Of a stretch of 34,510 nt of DNA, positions 1 through 8,039 are shown piece by piece. The stretch is from an uncultured Acidobacteriia bacterium (GTDB lineage Bacteria > Acidobacteriota > Terriglobia > Bryobacterales > Bryobacteraceae): the NCBI GenBank assembly GCA_903875575.1, contig CAIQWJ010000076.1:1-34510 (forward strand), written 5' to 3'. Numbering within the stretch: position 1 is the stretch's first letter; the number at the start of each line of letters is the position of its first letter. Under the pieces are notes generated by a model. It saw nothing but the letters and a program-made list of their open reading frames with translations, was not told where the DNA came from and made no database searches. The position numbers and the translations under genes are program-made.

Positions 1-416
1 CAAAAAGCGCATCAGGCCATTACAACCTGAACGAACTACAAAAATTTCGTTCTATTTTTAGAACTAAAAGGAGGTTGTTACCACCGCCGGGCTGAACCGC
101 AAAACCTTCTCGCGCTAGCCGCTACGATTTGTTACCTGCCTGCACCGCCTTGCGGCGGCTTCGTGCAACCGCTTTGCAGCGGCTCACTTATTTAAAGTAT
201 CACACGGGGGGCTGTGTTGCAACTGTCATAAGAACGGTGAATGGGGCGTATGGGGTGCGAAATGAGACTTTTAAGTGACAGGAAGGCTTCATCTGTCTCC
301 ATTAAATCAATAACATACGGCGAATTTTGGACCCAGTGCTCGGTGGAGGATTTGGTGAAATGAATCGCTTCGAAAAAAGTGTACGACCGCGGACGATTTC
401 CAAATCCCTTTCATCT
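1..416. other. Intergenic region without a recognisable gene
   Basis: No reading frame here resembles a protein I know. The first 100 bases are AT-rich and contain a Shine-Dalgarno-like AAAGGAGGTT near 67-76 that is not followed by a convincing start. A double hairpin sits at 145-182 and is listed separately. The part next to 417 lies downstream of the aldo/keto reductase operon, but I see no clear hairpin plus T-run terminator there. Confidence 0.6.
145..182. repeat. REP-like double hairpin
   Basis: Two adjacent perfect hairpins have the same design: CCGCC-TTGC-GGCGG at 145-158 and CCGCT-TTGC-AGCGG at 169-182. Both have a 5-bp stem and an identical TTGC loop. TGCA words at 141 and 164 can extend the first stem. 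Paired GC-rich hairpins of this sort are typical of REP/BIME-type intergenic elements. That it is a mobile or repeated element in this genome is inference. A similar double hairpin lies at 4566-4610. Confidence 0.5.
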
Positions 417-1322
417 CTATGGGATCTTCCTGCCCTGCGCCGCTTCCCAAAGCGCAAACCAGTCCTCCCGTTCCAGCACAATCGAGTCGGACTCCGCCGC
501 AGCCCGAAGGCGCTCCAGATTGTTCGTCCCAATGACCGGGAGCGGATGCGCCGGGTGCGCCAGAATCCACGCATAAGCCAGTTGTTCCAGCTTCGCCCCG
601 TTGTAGCGGTCCGCCATGCTCTCCGCCGCCGCGGCCAGTCGCACTGCCGCCGGATTCGCCGGATCGAAGATCCGCCCACCTGCCAGCGGACTCCACGCCA
701 TCGGAGCTACTCCGAGCTTTTCGCACTGATGCAGCGTGCCATCGTGAATCGGCTCCGGATGCAGTAGGTGGAACTCGATCTGATTCGTAGCGAGCGGTTG
801 CTCCATTTGTGCGCTCAGCAGTTCGAACTGCGAAGCGCTGTAATTGGATACACCCGCCGCGCGAATCTTACCCTCGCGCAACAACTCGTTCAATCCCGCG
901 GCCGTATCGTCCGCCCTCGTCAGCCAGTCCGGGCGATGCACCAGAAACAGCTCGACCCTATCGGTGCCAAGCAGGCGCAGCGATTCGTCAAGACTCCGGA
1001 TGAGTTGCGGACCGGTGGCATTGTAATACGCCGTGCGGCATCCGGGACGCTGGGGACAGGGCACGTAAATGCCTGCCTTCGTGACGATCTCCAGCTTGTC
1101 GCGCAGCCCCGGCGACAGCGCGAGTGCAGCGCCCAGCGCCTGCTCCACTTCGTAGAGGCCATAGATCTCGGCCGTGTCGATAGTCGTCATGCCGAGTTCA
1201 ACGCACGCGTGCAGCCGGCGGTTGATTTCCTGCGCGTTGGCCCCGGTATCGAGCACCCGCCAGGTGCCGAAAACGATGCGCGAAAACTCGGGTCCGCGCT
1301 GAGACAGTCGGATTCGTTTCAC
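417..1322 (-). CDS. Aldo/keto reductase, YdhF type
   Basis: Cytosolic NAD(P)H-dependent oxidoreductase of about 301 residues with a single TIM-barrel domain, the usual length for the family. The N-terminus (GPEFSRIVFGTWR) and the segments VHRPD, GVSNYSASQFELL, LATNQIEFHLLHP and PLPVIGTNNLERLRAA follow the E. coli YdhF pattern closely. The AKR catalytic tetrad is present as D49, Y54, K82 and H129. The start is GTG at 1322, only 6 bases after the stop of the upstream DUF1349-like gene. The ribosome site is weak, so translation is probably coupled. The substrate is unknown. Being next to sugar-acid genes suggests a sugar or sugar-derived carbonyl, but that is inference from context. Confidence 0.88.
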   Translation of the reverse strand: MKRIRLSQRGPEFSRIVFGTWRVLDTGANAQEINRRLHACVELGMTTIDTAEIYGLYEVEQALGAALALSPGLRDKLEIVTKAGIYVPCPQRPGCRTAYYNATGPQLIRSLDESLRLLGTDRVELFLVHRPDWLTRADDTAAGLNELLREGKIRAAGVSNYSASQFELLSAQMEQPLATNQIEFHLLHPEPIHDGTLHQCEKLGVAPMAWSPLAGGRIFDPANPAAVRLAAAAESMADRYNGAKLEQLAYAWILAHPAHPLPVIGTNNLERLRAAAESDSIVLEREDWFALWEAAQGRKIP

Positions 1323-1328
1323 TGGTTT

Positions 1329-1964
1329 CTATCGCCCCTGCCTGGAATAGTCGCGGAATGAGGCCTTCGCCAAAGCATCTGGGTTGTGTGACGTCAGAGC
1401 CGGGCCCACCATGAGCGTTGGCGCCAGGGTCAGCACTTTCTCACCATACAGTTTCCACGTCTGGCCATCAGGGGACCCATATGCCGAGAACTTGTCCCCC
1501 TTCCGCGACACCCGCAGCCAGCAGTTCGGATAGGCAGCCGGAAACTCCGGCGGCGCAGGGGGCAGCACTGCCGGATAGATAGCCTGACAGCTCTCTCCCG
1601 ACTGCACACGAAACTGCATCTCATACGCCCCCAGGTTGTTGTTCCGCGGTTGGTCGTCCGGAAACAGGACAAACATCACGTGCGCGCTCGCAGTCTCCAG
1701 GCTCTCGCGAATCATCAGCCCGGCCTTGGAATACAAATGCGCCGGAGTGAAGCTCTCCACTCGAACCGCTATATCGAATTCGCCGGAAATCTCTTCAAAG
1801 ACGAAGTGAAACTGGTCCGCGTTCTCCCAGATATCAACGCCGCCTGCGACGACGTCCCACCCGCCCCCCACGGGCGTCGCGGAACCAGCCAGTTGCGGTG
1901 AGCCAACATCGGCACTGGTGAACAGAGAGGCGTTGACGGAATCGGATTTAGACATTAGGGTCAT
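1329..1964 (-). CDS. DUF1349-like concanavalin-fold protein
   Basis: About 211 residues, beginning MTLMSKSDSVNAS. The pattern GGWDVVAGGVDIWENADQF, then a segment on shared beta-strands (FDIAVRVESF, YSKAGLMIRES) and a late GPALTSHN matches DUF1349-type jelly-roll proteins, which resemble glycan-binding lectin/glucanase folds. There is no clear signal peptide. The frame stays open upstream to 2288, but I set the start at 1964: a GGAG ribosome site lies 10 bases upstream, family similarity begins there, and the upstream extension runs through a non-coding repeat (2210-2239). It is first in an operon with the aldo/keto reductase. A glycan-binding role is only a fold-based guess. Confidence 0.75.
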   Translation of the reverse strand: MTLMSKSDSVNASLFTSADVGSPQLAGSATPVGGGWDVVAGGVDIWENADQFHFVFEEISGEFDIAVRVESFTPAHLYSKAGLMIRESLETASAHVMFVLFPDDQPRNNNLGAYEMQFRVQSGESCQAIYPAVLPPAPPEFPAAYPNCWLRVSRKGDKFSAYGSPDGQTWKLYGEKVLTLAPTLMVGPALTSHNPDALAKASFRDYSRQGR

Positions 1965-2209
1965 TATTTCAGCACTCCACCGTTCTTCGCCAGCCCTCGG
2001 TCGAATCCTGGCAGTCATCCGCTGTTGCCTGAGTTCGTCTCCTTGACGAAGTCGTACGCGTCTCCGTGATGTGGAAGTGCGCGTGCGATCGTTATCGTCG
2101 ATTTTTCCCAATAGATTCATCAATATACGAAACTTCCCCATCCGCGCCATGTTAAAACTTCCATATGACACCTGCACCGAAATCCGCCTGGCCCCTCCGC
2201 ATTTCCGGA

Positions 2210-2239
2210 TTTCTGTCCATCCGTGTTCATCTGTGGCCA
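2210..2239. repeat. Dispersed 'TTDEHG' repeat fragment
   Basis: The plus strand reads TTTCTGTCCATCCGTG followed by TTCATCTGTGGCCA. On the minus strand this would encode MATDEHGWTEI. From memory, such sequences are common non-coding repeats in Planctomycetes, Verrucomicrobia and Acidobacteria that are often mistranslated as protein N-termini. The repeat explains why the minus-strand frame appears to extend the DUF1349-like gene upstream. Confidence 0.5.
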
Positions 2240-2336
2240 TTTCATTCTTCACCCCACCCGATTTCCCTCCAAAAAAACGCGGGGACAACTAGGTCCCCGG
2301 AACGTGCTAAAAATAAACCACTTAGCAAAATCGATA

Positions 2337-2413
2337 ACCCGGCAATAACCCGCCAAAACCCGGGAAACAACCCGAGAAGACCCGGGAATCGGGTTCCACA
2401 GACCCGAAACCCG
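2337..2413. repeat. Helically phased ACCCG array
   Basis: ACCCG starts at 2337, 2348, 2358, 2370, 2380, 2402 and 2409, and the inverted word CGGGT lies at 2390-2394. The steps are about 10-12 bp apart except the last, which is 7. The degenerate unit is roughly AACCCGGNAAN. Such spacing puts each word on the same face of the helix, as in multi-site operators or iterons. It could equally be a decayed 11-bp tandem repeat. It lies about 90 bases upstream of the glucarate-dehydratase-like gene. Confidence 0.6.
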
Positions 2414-2503
2414 ACAATTTCCCGCCCGCCGCAGATCCCAGGAACGGCAAACGAAAACAGCAAACGAAGAACGCCTTTTGCTTGATAACATAAGGACCGA
2501 CCA

Positions 2504-3748
2504 ATGAAGATTACCGACATCCGCGCCACCACCGTCACCGTCCCGCTCGAAGCCCCCCTGCGCCATGCCAACGGCTGCCACTGGGGCCGCTTCGTCCGCA
2601 CCATCGTCGAAGTCGAGACCGACAACGGCCTCATCGGCCTCGGTGAAATGGGCGGCGGCGGCGAATCGGCCGAGGCCACCTTCCGCGCCCTCAAAACCAT
2701 GCTCCTCGGGCATGACCCCGCCCGCATCGAAGAGATGCGGTACCTCGTCGCCAACCCCACCGCCTCGCTCTACAACAACCGCACCCAGTCCCTCGCCGCC
2801 CTCGAATTCGCCTGCCTCGATATCCTCGGCCAAGCCTGGAGTGTGCCGGTGTGCGACATCCTCGGCGGCCGTCTGCGCGATCGCGTCAGTTTCGCCACTT
2901 ACTGCTTCTGGCGCTACCCGAATCCCAAAACCGGCGAGGGCGAAGTCCGCACGCCCGATCAACTCGTCGCCTTCGCCGCCGAAATGAAGCGCCGCTTCGG
3001 CTTCACCACCCACAAAATGAAGGGCGGCGTTTTCCATCCCGATTACGAAATCGAGGCCTACCGCGCCCTCGCCCACGCCTTCCCCGATGACGCGCTCCGT
3101 TTCGATCCGAACGGCGTCCTCTCCACCGAACAGGCCATCCGTTTCGGTCAGGGCATTGAGGGCCTGCGCAACGATTATCTGGAAGACCCGGTCTACGGCC
3201 TCAACGGCATGCGCCGCACGCGCGAAATGGTGCGCATCCCGCTCGCCACGAACACGGTTGTCGTGAATTTCGAACAGCTCGCCGCCAACATTCTCGATAC
3301 CGCCGTCGACGTGATTCTTCTGGACACCACTTTCTGGGGCGGCATCCGCGCCTGCGTGAAAGCAGCGGGCGTCTGCGAGACTTTTCAGATCGGCGTGGCC
3401 GTGCACTCGTCCGGCGAGCTTGGCATTCAGTTGGCTACCATGCTGCACCTGGGTGCCGTGATCCCCAACCTCTCCTTCGCTGCCGACGCCCACTACCACC
3501 ACTTGACGGACGACATCATTCAGGGCGGCCTCATGAAGTACGAAGGCGGCAGCATCGCCGTGCCCAATGGACCAGGCCTCGGCGTGAAGCTGGATCGCGA
3601 AAAACTCGGCCAGTACAGCGAACTCTATAGAAAGCTCGGCGGCTATCCCTATGACCGTGATCCGCTGCGCCCCGATTGGTCGCCGCTCGTTCCCAATGAC
3701 CGCTGGGCCGATCCGAAAGACGACCGCACACCGGAGATTCCCTACTAA
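2504..3748 (+). CDS. Enolase-superfamily sugar-acid dehydratase (glucarate dehydratase-like)
   Basis: A 414-residue cytosolic enzyme of the mandelate racemase/muconate lactonizing group, expected to dehydrate a sugar acid using Mg2+. The N-terminal capping domain covers about residues 1-125, followed by the barrel. Visible active-site elements are the K171-x-K173 base motif (THKMKGG), metal ligands D201 (FDPNG), E227 (YLEDP) and N250 (ATNT), D274, and H301 in [10 protein letters not shown]. The KxK plus late histidine, and Asn as third ligand, fit the glucarate dehydratase subgroup better than mandelate racemase. The start is supported by AAGGA at 2492-2496. Its stop overlaps the next gene's start (TAATG). 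Next to a GH67 glucuronidase, glucarate or a related aldarate/uronate is a sensible substrate, but it is not proven. Confidence 0.85.
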   Translation: MKITDIRATTVTVPLEAPLRHANGCHWGRFVRTIVEVETDNGLIGLGEMGGGGESAEATFRALKTMLLGHDPARIEEMRYLVANPTASLYNNRTQSLAALEFACLDILGQAWSVPVCDILGGRLRDRVSFATYCFWRYPNPKTGEGEVRTPDQLVAFAAEMKRRFGFTTHKMKGGVFHPDYEIEAYRALAHAFPDDALRFDPNGVLSTEQAIRFGQGIEGLRNDYLEDPVYGLNGMRRTREMVRIPLATNTVVVNFEQLAANILDTAVDVILLDTTFWGGIRACVKAAGVCETFQIGVAVHSSGELGIQLATMLHLGAVIPNLSFAADAHYHHLTDDIIQGGLMKYEGGSIAVPNGPGLGVKLDREKLGQYSELYRKLGGYPYDRDPLRPDWSPLVPNDRWADPKDDRTPEIPY

Positions 3749-4494
3749 TGACGAACTTACTCGATCTCACGGGCCGCGTAGCGGTAGTAATCGGCGCAAC
3801 CTCCGGCCTCGGCCGTACGCTGGCGGAAGGCCTTGCAGCCCACGGTGCGACAGTCGTACCCACAGGACGTCGCCTCGAACTCATCGACGCATCCGCACCC
3901 GTACGCCAGGCCTGTGACGTAGGCAGCCGCGAATCAATCGACCACTTCCGCGACGCAGTACTCGCGCAATACGGCCATGTCGACATCCTCCTCAACGCCG
4001 CGGGTCAAACCCTCAAATGCCCCGTGCAGGACATCAAAGAGGACGACTGGACCAGAATCTTCGACGTCTCTCTCACCGGCACCCTGCGCGCCTGTCAGTC
4101 TTTCTATGAACCGCTGAAAGCCAGCGGACATGGCCGCGTGATCAACATCGCGTCGTTAGGCTCCTACGTGGCCTTCCATCAGGTAGCAGCGTATTGCGCC
4201 GCAAAAACAGGAGTTCTCTCGCTGACTCGCAGCCTCGCCTGCGAATGGGCAAAAGATGGAATCTCAGTGAACGCGATCGCGCCAGGCATCTTCCCGACAG
4301 ATCTGAACCGCAAGCTCATCGACGGCACGCCCAGAGGGCAGGAGCTACTGATGCGCACCCCAATGGGCCGCTTCGGCAACCCGGAAGAACTAGTAGGCAT
4401 CGCAGTTTTGCTGGCTTCCGATGGAGCAAGCTATCTGACAGGACAATGCATAGGAGTCGACGGCGGCTACCTGGCCTCAGGAGTAAACAGTTGA
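3748..4494 (+). CDS. SDR-family oxidoreductase
   Basis: A classical short-chain dehydrogenase of 248 residues. The nucleotide-binding motif is GATSGLG at 16-22, followed by CDV at 56-58, NAAG at 83-86, catalytic S136 and the Y149-x-x-x-K153 pair. The C-terminus has the usual LTGQCIGVDGGY. Similarity is of the gluconate 5-dehydrogenase / 3-ketoacyl reductase kind, which does not fix the substrate. The start overlaps the upstream stop by one base, and the stop overlaps the next gene's TTG start, so the three genes are translationally coupled. The operon suggests oxidation or reduction of a uronic or keto-sugar acid. Confidence 0.88.
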   Translation: MTNLLDLTGRVAVVIGATSGLGRTLAEGLAAHGATVVPTGRRLELIDASAPVRQACDVGSRESIDHFRDAVLAQYGHVDILLNAAGQTLKCPVQDIKEDDWTRIFDVSLTGTLRACQSFYEPLKASGHGRVINIASLGSYVAFHQVAAYCAAKTGVLSLTRSLACEWAKDGISVNAIAPGIFPTDLNRKLIDGTPRGQELLMRTPMGRFGNPEELVGIAVLLASDGASYLTGQCIGVDGGYLASGVNS

Positions 4495-7106
4495 AAACCA
4501 ATCACACGCGCGCATTTTCAGGCCCCTCACCGCTCCCCTGCCCCGCCCAGCCACACCCTGTGGGGCCAGGGCTTCGGCCCTGCCGCCGGGCTTCCGCCCG
4601 GCGCAACCTGGCACTAGCCCTCCTCGCAACCCTAACCGCCGCAACCGTCCAGGCCGAAACCGGCCGTTCAGCCTGGCTGCGCTACGCCCCCCTCAATGCC
4701 GCGACAGCCCGCCAATACACCACAGTCATACCCGCATCAGTAACCGTACCCGGCAACAGCGCCCTCGAGCTAACCGCCCGCGACGAGGTAATTCTAGCCA
4801 TCCACGGCCTCCTCAACAAAGACCTCACGCGCGAAACCACCGCCCCCACCGCCGGCACCATCCTCCTCGGCACCCCAACCGAAATCCACGCCGCCCTCCC
4901 CGCCCTAACGCTCCCGAACGACCTCGCTCCGGACGCCTTCCTCCTCAAATCCACCCGCATCGGCACCGCCAGCTATCTCGTCATCGCCGGCGGCGACGCC
5001 CGCGGCGTCCTCTACGGAGCCTTCGCCCTCGCCCGCAAAATCGGGCTCGGTGAATCCCTCAACGCGCTCGACGAACGACAAACCCCCTACGCCCCGGTCC
5101 GCTGGGTCAACGAGTGGGACAACCTCAACGGCACCATCGAACGCGGCTACGGCGGAGCCTCCATCTTCTGGGAGGCCGGCCATGCCCGCGCCGATATGTC
5201 CCGCGTCCGCGAATACGGTCGTCTCCTCGCCTCCCTCGGCATCAACGGCTGCGCCATCAGTAACGTCAACGCCGACCCCAAAATCCTCTCGCCCGACTTC
5301 ATCCCCGAGATCGCCAAAATCGCCGAGGCCCTGCGTCCCTGGGGCGTCCACGTAGCCCTCGCGGTGAGCTTCGATAGCCCGAAGAAAATCGGAGGCCTCG
5401 ACACATTCGATCCACTCGACCCCGCCGTCACCAAATGGTGGAACTCGACCACAGACGGCATCTTCAAGGCCATCCCCGACATCGGCGGTTTCGTCCTGAA
5501 GGCCGATTCCGAAGGCCGCCTCGGCCCCTCCGCCTACGGTCGCTCCCACGCTGACGCAGCAAATGTTGTAGCGCGTGCTCTCAAGCCGCACAACGCCCTC
5601 TTCTTTTATCGCGGTTTCGTTTACGACAATCACATGGACTGGAATAACCCGAAGAACGACCGCGCCCGCGCCGCCTGGGACAACTTCCACGCTCTCGACG
5701 GTCAGTTCGACGACAACGTCATCATCCAGATCAAGAACGGCCCGATCGACTTCCAGGTGCGCGAACCGGCCTCTCCCCTCTTCGGTGCGCTCGAGAAAAC
5801 CAATCAGGCCATCGAACTCCAGATCACGCAGGAGTACAACGGACAGGCTCACTTCCTCATGTACGAAGTACCGATGTGGAAAGAGACGCTGGAATTCGAT
5901 ATGCACGCCGCCGCGGGTGCCACCCCGGTCAAAGCGCTGGTATCCGGCAAGGTCTTCCATCGCAATACCGGCGGCTTCGTCGGCGTCTCCAATGTGGGCC
6001 TCGACGAAAACTGGCTCGGCAATCACATGTCGCAGGCCAACCTCTACGGCTATGGCCGCCTCGCCTGGAATCCCGATCTTTCCGTGAAAGACATCACCGC
6101 GGAATGGACGAAACAAACCTTCGGCAGCAATCCGAAGGTCGTCGACACCATCGGTGCCATGCAGCTCTCCTCCTGGCGCACCTATGAAAACTACACCGGC
6201 CCGCTCGGCCTCCAGACTCTCACCGATATCGTAGGCAATCACTTCGGTGTCTCCGTCGAAGCCTCGGAAAACAACGGCTGGGGCCAGTGGCATCGCGCCG
6301 ATGCGCAGGGCGTTGGCATGGACCGCACCACCGCCGGCACAGGCTACACCCAGCAGTACCGTCCGCAGGTCGCGAAGACCTTCGAATCGCTGGAGACCAC
6401 CCCCGATGACCTCCTGCTCTTCTTCCACCACGTCCCCTACACGCACGTCCTCCACTCCGGCAAGACCGTGATCCAGTCGATCTACGATTCGCACTATCTC
6501 GGTGCCAACGAAGTGACGCGTTACGTGGAAGACTGGAAGACGCTCAAAGGCCTGGTCGATGACGAGCGCTACACGTCGGTGCTGAAGATGCTGGAGTATC
6601 AGGCTGGCATGGCGGTTTTGTGGCGCGATGCCGTCTCGAACTGGTTCCTGCGAGCTTCTGGTATTCCCGACACCAAAGCCCGCGTCGGTAACTATCCGAA
6701 TCGCTTCGAAGCGGAAAAGATGAATCTCGATGGCTACACGGAAGTCGCCGTAAAACCTTGGGAAGCCGCGTCAGGCGATGGCAAAGCCGTACAATGCCCC
6801 GCAAAACAGTGCTCGGCCAGCATGAGCTACAACGGCGCGGCGGGCAAGTTCGCGCTGCACGTCCGCTACTTCGATCAAAGCACCGGCGCAGCGAAGTACC
6901 GCGTTCTTGTAGCCGGCAAAGTGGTGGATGAGTGGACTGCCTCCAACATCATCCCCTCGCCGCTTCTCAACGGCTCCACGTCAACGCGCCACATCGTCGA
7001 AGGCGTCGCATTGAAACCAGGCGACGAGATCCGCATCGAAGGCACCCCCGATGGCCGCGAAGTAGCCGCCCTCGACTACGTCGAAATCTGGCCAGAGGCA
7101 AAGTAG
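4491..7106 (+). CDS. Exported GH67 alpha-glucuronidase with C-terminal domain
   Basis: Removes (4-O-methyl)glucuronic acid from xylo-oligosaccharides. About 871 residues, longer than typical GH67 enzymes (roughly 700), with an extra C-terminal beta-rich domain after about residue 740 that may bind carbohydrate. The RWVNEWDN segment (E208) and IERGYGGASIFW are GH67 signatures. The catalytic acid is probably E341 (KADSEG) and the base pair D420 and E448. The 28-residue D-to-E spacing equals that of the Cellvibrio japonicus enzyme. I chose TTG at 4491 because AGGAG ends 7 bases upstream and it overlaps the SDR stop (TTGA). The signal sequence (LALALLATLTAATVQA) has an unusually long n-region, created by an in-frame double-hairpin element. 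Confidence 0.88.
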   Translation: MKTNHTRAFSGPSPLPCPAQPHPVGPGLRPCRRASARRNLALALLATLTAATVQAETGRSAWLRYAPLNAATARQYTTVIPASVTVPGNSALELTARDEVILAIHGLLNKDLTRETTAPTAGTILLGTPTEIHAALPALTLPNDLAPDAFLLKSTRIGTASYLVIAGGDARGVLYGAFALARKIGLGESLNALDERQTPYAPVRWVNEWDNLNGTIERGYGGASIFWEAGHARADMSRVREYGRLLASLGINGCAISNVNADPKILSPDFIPEIAKIAEALRPWGVHVALAVSFDSPKKIGGLDTFDPLDPAVTKWWNSTTDGIFKAIPDIGGFVLKADSEGRLGPSAYGRSHADAANVVARALKPHNALFFYRGFVYDNHMDWNNPKNDRARAAWDNFHALDGQFDDNVIIQIKNGPIDFQVREPASPLFGALEKTNQAIELQITQEYNGQAHFLMYEVPMWKETLEFDMHAAAGATPVKALVSGKVFHRNTGGFVGVSNVGLDENWLGNHMSQANLYGYGRLAWNPDLSVKDITAEWTKQTFGSNPKVVDTIGAMQLSSWRTYENYTGPLGLQTLTDIVGNHFGVSVEASENNGWGQWHRADAQGVGMDRTTAGTGYTQQYRPQVAKTFESLETTPDDLLLFFHHVPYTHVLHSGKTVIQSIYDSHYLGANEVTRYVEDWKTLKGLVDDERYTSVLKMLEYQAGMAVLWRDAVSNWFLRASGIPDTKARVGNYPNRFEAEKMNLDGYTEVAVKPWEAASGDGKAVQCPAKQCSASMSYNGAAGKFALHVRYFDQSTGAAKYRVLVAGKVVDEWTASNIIPSPLLNGSTSTRHIVEGVALKPGDEIRIEGTPDGREVAALDYVEIWPEAK
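4566..4610. repeat. Double-hairpin element inside the GH67 signal region
   Basis: Two strong hairpins, CAGGGC-TTCG-GCCCTG (4567-4582, a UUCG tetraloop) and GCCGGGC-TTCC-GCCCGGC (4585-4602), are enclosed by CCAGG at 4566-4570 and CCTGG at 4607-4611. The bases overlap slightly, so the outer stem and the first hairpin compete. The element encodes part of the arginine/proline-rich n-region of the GH67 signal peptide. It resembles the REP-like element at 145-182. Confidence 0.55.
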
Positions 7107-7124
7107 GCAAACACAATGTTGAGG

Positions 7125-7973
7125 CTAATCAAGACCCTTCGTCCAGAGGGGACGCCGACCCGCGTCTCCGTCGTCCCACTTACTGACCAGGCGACCGGTA
7201 GCCACCTCTCTCAATTCGAAGTGCGCCACGGGATTACCATGCGGGAAAGACTGATAGAACGCAACCTGCTTCCCACCAGCCACAAAGTGCCAGCCGAAAA
7301 TGGCTCGTCCGTCGCCCTTGTAAGTCCTCGGCGGCTTCCCCGGCATGTAGACGACCAGCGGCAGGGACAGCGAATACGATGTGCAGCAATTGTCGAAATC
7401 GACAAGCCATCCGACTGCGGTCTTATCTTCGGAAATCGCGGGGTGGCTGATGCCGACCTCGCCCGGTTGCGCGGTGGATTGGTATTGCGAGCCGTCCCCG
7501 TGGATCAAATGCATCTCGCCACCCGCACACTCTTCATAAGTCTTCTCCGGAGGTGCGGGACAGCTGACATAAAACGCGGCGATCAGTTTCGAAGGAGCCC
7601 GGCTCCCACGCGCCAAATGTGTTGTTCCGGCAAAGCGCACCCACTGCTTGCCTGTGGCGGTAACTTCGGGGACAAGGTCACCCAAATCGAGGTCTCGCGC
7701 TTCGGCAATCTCGACGGTTCCGATGTCCGCGTCCTGGCCGAGAGAGACGCGATATGGCACCAATACAGAAGCGAAAAAACTGAAACCTCCGGTCGCATCC
7801 GTCGTAACCGGATGCAACTCAGTTTCACCCTTACGGAACGCAACGGTTTTGCCGGCCAGTGGAGCACCGTCAGGCCCGAGCAACCGCCCGGTCACGCGAG
7901 GCTGCGATTGCCCAAACGCGGAGTTCGCGGCGAGAGCAGTCAACAGCGCGGCGATCAAATAAGTTCTCATCAT
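7125..7973 (-). CDS. Secreted protein of unknown function with carboxypeptidase-like N-terminal domain
   Basis: About 282 residues with a clear signal peptide (MMRTYLIAALLTALAANSAFG). Residues about 27-95 (RVTGRLLGPDGAPLAGKTVAF, then a TDATGGFSF segment) look like a carboxypeptidase regulatory-like beta-sandwich, the same kind of module that begins the two large receptors. The remainder (SEDKTAVGWLVDFDNCCTSY, GGKQVAFYQSFPHG) resembles a beta-propeller-like or TolB-like C-terminal region, but I do not recognise a family. It contains a vicinal CC pair. The gene is convergent with GH67 (18 bases between stops). Its start lies only 7 bases from a terminator-like hairpin and has no obvious ribosome site. 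Confidence 0.75.
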   Translation of the reverse strand: MMRTYLIAALLTALAANSAFGQSQPRVTGRLLGPDGAPLAGKTVAFRKGETELHPVTTDATGGFSFFASVLVPYRVSLGQDADIGTVEIAEARDLDLGDLVPEVTATGKQWVRFAGTTHLARGSRAPSKLIAAFYVSCPAPPEKTYEECAGGEMHLIHGDGSQYQSTAQPGEVGISHPAISEDKTAVGWLVDFDNCCTSYSLSLPLVVYMPGKPPRTYKGDGRAIFGWHFVAGGKQVAFYQSFPHGNPVAHFELREVATGRLVSKWDDGDAGRRPLWTKGLD

Positions 7974-7980
7974 GAAGCTG

Positions 7981-8015
7981 AAAAAGGGCGACTGGATACT
8001 TCCAGTCGCCCTTTT
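7981..8015 (-). terminator. Intrinsic terminator of the quinoprotein gene
   Basis: A 14-15 bp perfect stem with arms at about 7982-7996 and 8001-8015 and a 4-base loop (GGGCGACTGGA / TCCAGTCGCCC, flanked by A- and T-runs). On the minus strand it follows the quinoprotein stop and ends in a T-run. Because both flanks are A/T runs it could work in both directions. It lies 7 bases upstream of the next minus-strand start. Confidence 0.85.
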
Positions 8016-8039
8016 GATTGTTCCACGCTGAACAGCGTC

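Larger units (their letters stand above)
1965..2503. other. Divergent control region between two operons
   Basis: This stretch separates the minus-strand DUF1349/AKR operon from the plus-strand glucuronate operon. It must hold both promoters, although I see no textbook -35/-10 pair. It contains a stretch of the widespread 'ATCTGTGTTCATCTGTGG' type at 2210-2239 and an array of phased ACCCG words at 2337-2413. A direct repeat GCAAACGAA occurs at 2447-2455 and 2460-2468. Open frames across it look spurious. Confidence 0.6.

Noticed and set aside
2041-2053. CTTGACGAAGTC shared with the insertion-sequence end near 34420
   Set aside because: A 12-base match between two places in 34 kb is expected by chance, and the flanks do not align well enough to call an insertion-sequence remnant.
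2249-3502. Minus-strand frame of 417 codons opposite the dehydratase gene
   Set aside because: A Gly/Val/Glu/Asp-rich shadow of the C-ending codons of the real gene. It also runs through the ACCCG array.
4905-6494. Minus-strand frame of 529 codons opposite GH67
   Set aside because: The composition is that of a shadow frame, and the GH67 catalytic residues on the other strand are decisive.
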